Positions 56,201 through 64,000 of a DNA stretch of 64,000 bases are shown here, piece after piece. The position numbers and the translations under genes are program-made. The stretch is from the NCBI GenBank assembly GCA_037042915.1, contig CM073200.1:1798001-1862000 (forward strand). The letters are read 5' to 3'. Under the pieces are notes generated by a model. The model had not been told where the DNA came from, searched no databases, and was given only the letters and a program-made list of their open reading frames with translations. Source of the stretch: Auricularia sp. M13 (taxonomy: Eukaryota; Basidiomycota; Agaricomycetes; Auriculariales; Auriculariaceae). How positions within the stretch are numbered: the first letter of the stretch is position 1; each line of letters opens with the position of its first letter.

Positions 56201-59200
56201 CCGCGCGAGCATCTGTGCCGAGTTGCGGCGCGCGTCTGCAGCAAAGTTTGCGTTAGCTCATGATTAATTTGAAAGCGTGGAGTAGCAACGTACCATCTGC
56301 GCCTTGGGAGACGGTGACGACCTCGAACGCCTCGACGCGCGTCAGGCTCTCTTGCAACCTGCGCACGAGCGAGCCGAACGCGCTCGCGCTCTTCCCACCG
56401 GGCATCAGCGCGTCAAGCAGTAACTTCCGCCGCGTCGCGATGTCCACTTCAGACAAAAAATCAGTCCCGCGCACAAGAAGCAAGAAAGAAAAGAAACAAC
56501 GTACAATCATACCCGCCCCCACTCGCAAACGCCAACAACCCATCGACGAGCCCGCTCTGGACACACTCGAAGCTCGACACGCTCGCGCCCGTAAAGATCG
56601 CCGCGACCTCCCGGACGGCATCCGCGTCCGCCTCGGGCGCCTTGAGGCGCTCGACGACGGCCTTCAGGCGCGCAAGCACGTCGTCGCCCTCGTCGCCGTC
56701 GCCGCCCGCGAGCCCCTTGGCGCGCAGCACGCGCGCGCGCAGCGTCACGGCGTCCGCAGGGTCCAGCGGCGCGCGCGCGGGTGCCGGCGCGTCGGTCGTG
56801 GAGGTTGAAGGTGCTGGGGCGGTGGAGGTAGATAACGGCCGGTCGGCGATGCGCTCGATCTCGTGCAGCACGCCCTCGCGCCGGAACGACGGGCGGTACG
56901 CGTCGGGCGCCTTGGTGAGCAGCAGCTCGACGATTTGCAGCGCGCCGATGACGAGACTGGGCCGGTCGCGCAGCACGCCGCCTGCCCAGCTTGCGATGGG
57001 TACGCCCTGCGGAAAGGGAGGAGCGTCAGCACGTGTTCGTATAGCGGGCGCAGAGCTAGAATAAACGAGGCGAATGGAAGGCGCGAGCGCGAGCAAGGAC
57101 GACTTCTGGGCGCGCGTCCGACAGACGAACGCCCAACGCGGGTCCTCGCCTTTCGCTCCTTGCCCCTCCTCACAGAAACCAAAACTAAAGAAAGACAAAA
57201 CGCACCTTCAAAACGCCCACCAGCTCCGGGCCATCGAGGAAACACAGCGCCTTGAGGACGCCATTGACCGCCTTGCTCCTTACGTTCACCATCACGCTCG
57301 CGCTGAACACGTCCACCAGCACGGGCACCAGCAGCCGCATGAAGCGCAGCGCCACGCCCGGCCGCGCGCGCAGCATCTCCGCGCGCGTCGGCGGGGCGGG
57401 TTGGGCGGCGTCGCCCGATGGCTGGGCGGGGTCGGCTGATGCGTCGGGGTTGGCGCCGGCGGCGGGAGTAGAGGTGGACGGGGCGGGAGGAACGTTGACG
57501 TTCGCGGAGGAGGACGCGGCGGACGGGTTGGCCGAGATCGCTGGGGTATGAACGGGCGCTGCTGTCTGCGCGGTACTGCTGCTCGCAGCCGCGTTGTTGG
57601 CGCGCCGCTCGGCCTTGGCCTTCGCCTTGACCATCTTCGCGAGCGCCTTCTCCGTGTATGCCCGATGGTCCATCACGCCGTCTGTGGGCGCGTGTCAGTC
57701 AGAAAATAAAACAAAAGATAGTGGAGCAGTCCGTACCTTTCGGCAGCGGCGGCATCAACTCGCACACCAGCCCGAGCGCCTCCTCAACCTGCTCCTTCGG
57801 CCGGTTGCCCACAGCCTGCATAACCGCCACGGCCCTCTCCTCCGGCTCCACCTCCCCATCCCCACCCCCAGCCGGCAAGCCGCTGAGAATCTGGCAAAGC
57901 GTCTCGCCCATCTCGGCATCCATCATGCCCATCGCGACGCTCGCGCACGCCCTCGCAGCGGTGCCCAGCGCGCGCAGGAGCAGGGTGTAGGTGCCGGGCG
58001 AGACGGGCGGCGCGGCGCCCAGCAGCAGCCCGTTGATCGCGCGGATCAGAGTCGGGTCGTCCAGCAAAGGCTCGAGCAGCTCCGGCGCGGCGCGGTGGTA
58101 CGACTCGACGACGCGGATGACGCAGAGACAGGCGTACTCGACGCAGCGCGCGTCGCTGTAGGAGAGCACGTTGCGGATGATGGGGAACACGTCTTTGATC
58201 ATACTGCAGCGCGGCGTCAGCGCGCCCCCATAGATAAATCGAATGCGCGACTCACCTGAAGCTGTCGGTACTGACGTTGCGCAAACAATTGCTCGCAGCC
58301 TGCAGCGCCGTGCGCTGCACCTGTGTGCTGAAGAAGTCCAGGTAGTTGAGCAGCGCGGCGAGCCCGCCCTCGCGGACGATCGCGCTCGGGTACTCCTCGC
58401 TCATCTTCTCGAGCGTCGAGAGCGTCTGCTCGGCGAGGTCGATGTACGCAATCTCCACCAGCTTCGCGCACAGCACCGGCACCGCGCCGTGGTACACGAC
58501 CGTGTGCGCCGAGCCGGGCAGCGCCTCCATCAGGTTCGCCAGGCAGCGGCACGCGAGCAGCTGCGCCTCCAGCTGCGCGTCGTCCAGCCCGCCGCCGAAT
58601 GCCCCGCCGCCCCCGCTCGCGGCGAGCGCGGCGGCCAGCGCGGCGTCCTCGTCCATCTCCTCGTCCTCTCCGTTGGGCGCGGGTGCGGGCGCGGTTTGGG
58701 TGCCGCCGAGGATGGCGACGAGCTCCTTGACGAAGGCGTCCACCTGGAAGTAGCCGCTGAGCATCTCCTCGGAACCGAAGCTCAGGATCTCGCTCAGCTC
58801 CTGCAGCGCGACGAGCCGCGTGCTGGCGTCCGCGGCCGGCCGGATGTGCTGCAGGATCGTCTTGAGCTTCCCGCCGAGCGAGAGCATGTACGACCCCAGG
58901 CCGCCGCCGCCCAGGCCGAACATCAGCGCCGCGCTGTGGTCGTGCTCGTGCTCGTCGTCGTCGTGGTCGTCCGGGTCGGGCTCGCCGTCGTCGTCGTGCG
59001 CGCCGTCGCCGTCGCCGTCGTCCGAGTGGGATTCTTCGCCCGAATGGTCGTCTTCGTCGTCGCCGGAGTGGTGTGATTGGGCGGTCTGCTCGATGTCGTC
59101 TGTCATTTGGACGTCGGCGGGCTCGGGTTGGGTGGATGAGGAGGGAGCGGCGGCGGCGCTGGGGTCGTCGTCGGGGTGGTCGGGTGCGGCCTTCTTAGGG

Positions 59201-60245
59201 CGCGCGGTTGTCCTGCGGGAGAAGTAGAGCGTTAGCAAGTGAAGCTAGGGTACGCGCAGTAAGAGCAAGATAGGTTGGACGAGCAAACGGGTCCGCAGAC
59301 GACAGGCGCGCGCGAGGTGGGGAACGGGCTGCGCGAGCCAAAGCACCCGCACACGCTCGTGGCGCACAAGAGCCACGTCCTCGTCACCTGACGACGTCCC
59401 ACTCGACATCGCGCACAGGAGTCGGCACGGCCAGCGCTGTCTCGGGGTCGTAGCCGAGCGCCTGCGGTGCCGCAAGCTCGTGCATGCGAGTGTACAGCCC
59501 AAGTGCGGGCGGGTCGCCGTCTGCCGCCTGCCAATCACGCGACAGGCCGCTGGCAGCGCCTCGACGGTGCGCACGGCGATGGCGACGCGCCGCTGCCCCA
59601 GCGCGCCATAAACGGGCGAGGCCATGCTCCGGCGTGCGGGCGGCGTGCTCAGACGAGCCGCCAGCGCGGCACCGCTGTCACGCGACCAGCGCGCAGAGGG
59701 AGGCGCGCGCTGTCAAGCTCGGCGGCTGGGGCCCAGGCAGACGATGGCGACGCCCACCCGCACCAGCGCTACCCGGGCGGATCTGGGTACGGCGCGCCAC
59801 CGTGCTCGCTGACCAACACGGCGTGCAAAATCGAAATAAAATGTGGCGCTGGCACTCACTTTTTTCTAGGCATCGTAGCTGGTGTCGAGGTCGATGTAGT
59901 GGCAGTCTTGCGCGCCCTGAGCTCGTAGCGGGGCTTCTTGCTGCTGCTCGGGCCGTCTTCCTGCTCCTGCTGCTCGTCGTCCTCGTCGGGCTCGGGCTGG
60001 GCGCGTTTCTTGCCTTTGGCCTTGCTCGTAGACGCGGAACGGCGGATACTGCTCGTCATGGTGGTGGTGGTAAGAGGCCAAGTGACGGAGATAGAGGACA
60101 ATGCATACCGTTTGGGCGGCGGGTCGGGGTCGGGCGCAGAGGACCGCTTGCGCCGCGTGGACGTCCGGCGGGCGGCGCTGGTACTGGACTCGGGGACGGC
60201 GGTGGCGGCGGCGGGAGGCTGGTGATGAGGGGAATCGGCGTCCAT
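53246..60245 (-). CDS. HECT-type E3 ubiquitin ligase, UFD4/TRIP12-like
   Basis: Fourteen exons on the minus strand, about 1,850 residues: 60245-60109, 60048-59860, 59212-58256, 58203-57737, 57681-57206, 57006-56523, 56446-56294, 56235-55685, 55629-54944, 54893-~54398, 54357-53964, 53915-53701, 53648-53499, 53442-53246. The donors after exons 6 and 10 are approximate. The N-terminus is basic and low-complexity, with acidic runs ([15 protein letters not shown]). Exons 3-6 form an armadillo-like helical region ([40 protein letters not shown]). Another acidic region lies in exon 8. The HECT domain spans exons 9-14: VARQLEEP-type block, [58 protein letters not shown], and the catalytic cysteine in [12 protein letters not shown] (codon 53350-53348), ending VGSFHLS. 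This architecture is that of UFD4 in yeast and TRIP12 in animals, ligases of the ubiquitin-fusion degradation and N-degron pathways. Intron 2 is unusually long. Confidence 0.9.
59213..59859 (-). other. Long intron 2 of the HECT gene with a coding-like piece
   Basis: 647 nt, while the other placed introns are 34 to about 200 nt. On the minus strand it holds an open stretch around 59380-59560 reading [20 protein letters not shown] then [20 protein letters not shown]. The same piece, more decayed, lies at 48855-48960 and, weakly, near 23950 and near 36110-36200 (reverse). This may be a captured gene fragment carried by a mobile element, or the remains of an alternative exon. Confidence 0.45.
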
Positions 60246-60257
60246 CTAGCACTCCAT
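60246..60257 (-). promoter_or_regulatory. Four-codon upstream ORF abutting the HECT start
   Basis: On the minus strand ATG GAG TGC TAG ends immediately before the main ATG (60245). A ribosome finishing this mini-ORF would terminate exactly at the true start. The arrangement is also kept in the duplicate at 48205. Effect on translation is inferred, not shown. Confidence 0.5.
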
Positions 60258-61599
60258 CCTGCGCGCGCGTGCAGGGCGGGTGTCGGTCGGTTCTGTGAGC
60301 AAGTGAACGGCCGGCCCTCGGCCCCTTTCCGACTGCCCCCGTCCTGCGTTCAAAGTCCGCCCCGCGTTCTTCTCCCTTCCACCACATCGCCGGCTGTGTA
60401 GCGCCTGGCGTGTTATCGTATCCGCATTTCTAGCTCGGAAATATTGCTTTTGGTGCTTGAATCTGCGTCGTACTTGCTGCTCAATGACGCGCAGTCCGCC
60501 GCGAGTAATCCCCCATGGGTTTCTTCATTGACTGGCCGCTTAGCAACGCAGCCCGGTCTTTCAGAATGCGTATCCGTGTCGAGATAGCAGCTATTCTTTT
60601 GTTTCTGTGCCCTTGCTCTTGTCTGCGACGAACCTGCCCGCCAGTGACTCGCGGCATCGACTCTCGCTCGCACTGTTCTATCTGACCTTACTGCGTCCCT
60701 TTCTGCCGCCGCTCTCGTACTGGGAGTAGTACTTGATCTCTGGTGCTGTCCTCGAGCCCTGAAATGTTATCCCTTGTGCCACTGGCGGCATATTGAGCTG
60801 CCGGGCTTGCGTTCCTATTCAGCTTGCGCATACGTACTTGTCCCTTCAACGCGACGGAAAGGCGATCACGACTCCTCCGTCTTGCACCGTCGCCGCAAGT
60901 ACTCGTGATCTCCTAACATATTTCTTCATCGACGATTTACGCTCGCTCTGCTGTCTTATCCTGCTCGCCCGGGTCGGTATGTCTGCGTCTTTGTTTCATT
61001 TGAACCGAGGAGATATTCCGCTCTCTCATGCTATCCTCCTGTCTCCTCCTGTCTCCGCCAGTCCCAGTACCTGCCGCGCGCCCATGTGCGGATTCGCCGA
61101 CTGCAGTGAACTCCGGAAATACCTCCCGCCCGCCCGCACCTCCTCATCCGCCTCCTACCATACTCGTCTCTCTGCTCGTTCGCGCGCTTCCTATTTCCCG
61201 GGTTCCACCGACTCGGTGCGCGCGAGCTTCCTTCCCCGCTCCATCGACTCGGTGCGCGACCGGTGGGTCTCTGCCGCACAGTCTAGTTGTTCATTCTGAC
61301 GCGCTGTACCGGTATTGTCTTCGTGCAGCGGACTCGGATGCCCTTCTATTTCCTGCCCCTCCGCCTCCAGTCCCTGATACTTACTAGTGGCGCTGTCCGC
61401 TGGCTGTGCGACGTTGAAATATAATTATGACAGCCCCGCCAACCGAGCGCTTCAAGTTCTCAAGCTCCGATGTCTCCATCATTGATCGTTCCAGAGGTCA
61501 AACTGGCGTCCAAGGACGCACGCGAGTCAGAGAGAACGGGTGCGGGCGAGCTGGCTGTGCATTGACTGGCTCCAAGATGCTCCGCTCATCAACATGCGA
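60258..61599. other. HECT promoter and decayed intergenic sequence
   Basis: 60258-60430 should be the HECT promoter and leader (conserved in the left arm). 60430-61600 has overlapping Ser/Pro-rich ORFs on the plus strand without a domain. The block at about 60950-61050 still matches 47540-47620 on the opposite strand. Confidence 0.4.
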
Positions 61600-61830
61600 G
61601 GCCAGTTTCCCTAGCGCCTGCCAGCATCGCAGTCCACGCGCCAGGAGGTTATCTGGCATTCGCTCGGGATCCCCGCTCGGGGCCCTGCCAGCGTCCCGGA
61701 TACGCATCGTCTCGGGTGGGGGTCGGGGACCATGTGAGCGTGCACTGCGAGACGGCTGGTATTTCCGTGCGTGCTCAATTCCGAGTCCGAGTCTTTGACC
61801 TTGCGCAACTCTCCGTCCTTTGACCATGAC
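61600..61830 (+). pseudogene. Decayed C-terminal F-box fragment
   Basis: GGTTATCTGGCATTCGCTCG at about 61648 is shared with the reverse complement of 47110-47135, in the convergent F-box fragment. The end reads FDLAQLSVL, matching IAQLSVQIEFD. It is a duplicate of 46898-47560, badly decayed. Confidence 0.55.
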
Positions 61831-62650
61831 CTGCCATCGCGGAATTAAGCATGACCTGTCCTACAAGTACTCCCGCACGGTTCATAAAGATGGCAGTTAA
61901 TGTACAGACGGAACTGGCGCGTGTTCTCGAGTGAATCCTTGAATCTGAAGCACATTGACAGGCAGCCCAGGTGCTTATATATAAGCCTCTCCAGAGCGTT
62001 GACCGCTTCGTAAAGATAGTCGACCTCTTAGATTTTCCCATTGTTGCACAGAACGTCGCTAGTGCGGGGACGCAGGTCGTTATCCGACCAACAAAGTCGA
62101 ATATGTGAGGATACTTGGGCTGCCGGGCCTCTTAGGTTGCCGTGAGAACATGATACGGTAACCGTAACCAGAGAGCGCAAGTCACAGAATGGAACATACC
62201 GACCGTGACGGACAGCCAGATCGCCCGCGCAACCAGTCTCCCCGAGGTTTTCACGACGTAGGGCGTGGTCGAATGCGAGAATCAACGTGCTGCCACTGAC
62301 ACCTGCTCCACTGGTCGTGACTAGTGCATAAGCTCAGTTCTTTGCCCGGGAAGATAGACAATCCATCACTGCCGGTAAAGACTCGGACGGCCGCAGTCGT
62401 AATCCAGCAGCCTCGTCTGAAATAGTCCCCGAGCTGAAGTAGAGTCCGAGTTGCGTAGTCTTCTACAAAATATACTGTTCGACCAAGTCTTCACTGTCCG
62501 CCCCCGTCGCAAAGAGAGCTCAACACCGGAGAGAAAGTCGCGGGGGACCAGAAGGCATCATGCGGACTGAACATTTGCATACTCCCCTTCAGCGGAAGGG
62601 ACTCCATGTGGGGGGAGATGTCGAAAATATCCGAGAGGTGTATCTCTGAG
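61831..62650 (-). pseudogene. Decayed F-box gene 3' half
   Basis: Minus-strand copy of the 3' half of the gene at 45187: HLSDIFDISPHMESLPLKGS versus HLSDIFDIFPHMESLTLKGI, and LILAFDHALRRENLGETG versus LILAFDHALRRGNLGETG. Several frame changes, and no F-box because the copy is cut at about 62650. Confidence 0.65.
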
Positions 62651-62800
62651 GATCCCAAACGTCGTTTTAGCATGGTCATGTCTTTTTGTGCCATTTTTCG
62701 AGCGAATGGTTTCTCAGTTGAATATTTGCTAAAACAAACACGAAAAACGCAATCAAAATGGCCCAAAAAGGGTGTCAAAAACGGCACCGTGAAACGGCCT
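62651..62800. other. AT-rich junction between two duplicated blocks
   Basis: About 150 nt that match neither the F-box copy on the left nor the family B gene on the right. It contains GTTTTAGCA and TGCTAAAAC as an imperfect inverted repeat and many A/T runs. It may be a remnant of a small element at the duplication breakpoint. It encodes the altered last residues of the adjacent gene. Confidence 0.4.
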
Positions 62801-63799
62801 ATACTCGAATCGCACCCGCCGCGCGTGCCAATGCTCAGTCAGCGCCCGCTGTCCTTCATCGCCAATCTCAAAGCCGAGCAAACGAACGGACGCCAGGCGC
62901 CGCAGTTGCGCGCACTCGACGAGGTGCATCACGCGGTGCATATCCTCAGGCGGGCGCGCCGCTGAGGATGTGTAGCGGATGGTCAGCGTGCGCAGCTGGA
63001 TCTCCGCGGGCGCCTGCGCGAGGAGCTCAAACGCGGCGGCGAGCGCGGCGCCGCGCGGCATTCCGAGGCTCAGGGTGCGCAGGCGCGCGAGCGCCTCGAA
63101 GATGGGCTGCACGCGCGGCACCAGCACGCGCCCGTCGCCCAGCAGGCGCAGCTCGAGTCGTTCGACCCGCGGTGCGGCGAGCGCCATGGCGTCCACCAGC
63201 TGCGCCGCGCTCGGGTCCGGGTACGAAACGACGACGATGCGCAGGTCAGCCAGCGTGCGGTGCGAGTGCGCGATGAGCTGCGCCCAGGCGGGCACGGGGA
63301 GCGTGCCGGTGCACACGAACGTCGAGAGGCCGAATGCCGGCGGTAGCGCGGGCAGATGTGTTACAGTCTCTGGCGGCACGACGTGCGGCCGCATTATCGG
63401 CACGTGCATGCTCAGGCTGCGCAGCGCAGGCATCTGCTGAAAGAGGGCGAAGAGCGCCTGGGTCATGCTGGTGCTGGCGGAGAGTGTGTTAAGCCCCGGT
63501 TCGATGATCAGCGTCTCGAGCTGTGCGAACAACGGTATGGGCGAGACGGGAGTCGTGAGTGTGGCGTCGTGCTCTATGATGATGCTCTGAAGATGGAGCT
63601 GGCGGATGTGCAGGAATTGCTTCCCGAGAGCCTGGAGGGTCGCAAAGGCGACGCGCGAGCCGCCCCGGAGGTCGGAATCGTGAAAGACCTGGACGGCCTT
63701 CGCTGAAGAGGCCAGGGCAGACATTTTTTCAATGGCGGATGAGCATGCGAGGTCGCTGTTCTCCTCCGGAAGGCGCCACTGCACTGATGTAGGCTGCAT
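62753..63799 (-). CDS. LRR-like protein, family B copy 3, altered C-terminus
   Basis: Open frame of 348 residues from ATG 63799 (MQPTSVQWRLPEENSDLACS). It is collinear with the gene at 36843-37853 along its whole length (HIRQLHLQSIIIEHDATLTT, LETLIIEPGLNTLSASTSM, VERLELRLLGDGRVLVPRVQ, RRLASVRLLGFEIGDEGQR). After VRFEY the usual VT and stop are replaced by about 15 unrelated residues read from the AT-rich junction. An upstream ATG at 63985 in the same frame lies in the conserved promoter block and is less likely. The uninterrupted frame argues that it is functional or recently so. Confidence 0.65.
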   Translation of the reverse strand: MQPTSVQWRLPEENSDLACSSAIEKMSALASSAKAVQVFHDSDLRGGSRVAFATLQALGKQFLHIRQLHLQSIIIEHDATLTTPVSPIPLFAQLETLIIEPGLNTLSASTSMTQALFALFQQMPALRSLSMHVPIMRPHVVPPETVTHLPALPPAFGLSTFVCTGTLPVPAWAQLIAHSHRTLADLRIVVVSYPDPSAAQLVDAMALAAPRVERLELRLLGDGRVLVPRVQPIFEALARLRTLSLGMPRGAALAAAFELLAQAPAEIQLRTLTIRYTSSAARPPEDMHRVMHLVECAQLRRLASVRLLGFEIGDEGQRALTEHWHARRVRFEYRPFHGAVFDTLFGPF

Positions 63800-64000
63800 G
63801 AGGGATAGGACGAACGCAGGGCCTGATCTCGACGTTTTACGGTAGCCGTAAGAGTGTCCATAAACACACGGCGAGTCTCCTCGTGTATTCGGCGTGGTTT
63901 GCGTGTGCAATATGACACGACCTGGCCAAATTGCGGGCTGATTGCACGTGAGGTTACTGAGGATAATGTTGAGCTTGGTGCGCACAAACTTGCAATCGGA
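63800..64000 (-). promoter_or_regulatory. Conserved upstream block of the family B gene
   Basis: Matches about 36645-36842 upstream of the paralogue (GACGTTTTACGGTAGCCGTAAG, ACGGCGAGTC, CGTGTATTCGGCGTGG). Conservation outside the coding part shows that the promoter was copied too; it runs to the window edge. Confidence 0.5.

Larger units (their letters stand above)
59000..62650 (-). repeat. Right arm of the 3.7 kb inverted segmental duplication
   Basis: Opposite-strand partner of 46000-49690. Here the HECT gene end is functional and the F-box part has decayed, the reverse of the left arm. Confidence 0.7.

Noticed and set aside
55334-56263. 309-codon plus-strand ORF
   Set aside because: Antisense to exons 8 and 9 of the HECT gene; its composition follows from the GC-rich codons of the other strand.
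1-64000. tRNA, rRNA or CRISPR arrays
   Set aside because: No tRNA B-box with a matching acceptor stem and no regular direct-repeat/spacer array were found by reading; the window is eukaryotic in character, so CRISPR is not expected.

Overview
The window looks like nuclear DNA of a basidiomycete fungus, probably an agaricomycete. The evidence is short GT-AG introns of about 50 to 75 nt, many diverged F-box proteins of an agaricomycete type, a fungal MLKL-type four-helix protein, and a UFD4/TRIP12-like HECT ubiquitin ligase. Assignment to a particular order would be a guess. Most of the window is a birth-and-death F-box cluster: a few apparently intact genes among many fragments, mobile elements and inverted segmental duplications.

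Layout. 0-0.35 kb: the 5' end of an unknown gene leaving the window on the minus strand. 0.8-3.5 kb: four diverged copies of a 0.6-0.7 kb unit. 4.4-8.4 kb: F-box fragments and the first copy of a 1.66 kb non-coding repeat. 9.0-11.6 kb: two decayed genes of unknown function, duplicated in inverted order at 36.8-39.4 kb. 13.2-15.6 kb: a multi-exon MLKL-NTD-type gene. 17.1-21.4 kb: one F-box/LRR-like gene split by two elements, a hAT-type MITE with an 8 bp target duplication and a young gag-only Copia-type LTR element with a 5 bp one. 22.2-23.0 kb: another F-box-like gene. 25.8-27.1 kb: an inverted-repeat insert sitting on the start of the intact F-box gene at 27.1-28.8 kb. 29.4-31.9 kb: an inverted pseudogene copy of that gene holding two more MITEs. 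32.4-35.8 kb: a 3.4 kb near-perfect palindrome made of two copies of the 1.66 kb repeat. 36.8-41.3 kb: an LRR-like gene, a decayed neighbour and a single-pass membrane protein. 42.6-52.9 kb: three F-box genes, two apparently whole and one with a disrupted tail, plus fragments. 53.2-60.2 kb: the HECT ligase (14 exons, about 1,850 aa). 61.6-64.0 kb: F-box debris and a third LRR-like paralogue.

The F-box genes share a recognisable architecture. Exon 1 is usually 83 nt and starts with MLP; a phase-2 intron of 50-64 nt follows; exon 2 carries the F-box and an LRR-like body ending in a GLPVLHIRG-type motif. A leader motif, GCGGAGTT, recurs close upstream of the start codons. These proteins are expected to be substrate receptors of SCF ubiquitin ligases, so the window combines many candidate SCF receptors with one HECT ligase. 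This is proximity only; no shared pathway is shown.

The largest hidden structure is an inverted segmental duplication of about 3.7 kb (arms about 46.0-49.7 and 59.0-62.65 kb). It copied the promoter and first exons of the HECT gene together with a convergent F-box pair. In one arm the F-box gene survives and the HECT copy has decayed; in the other arm the reverse is true.
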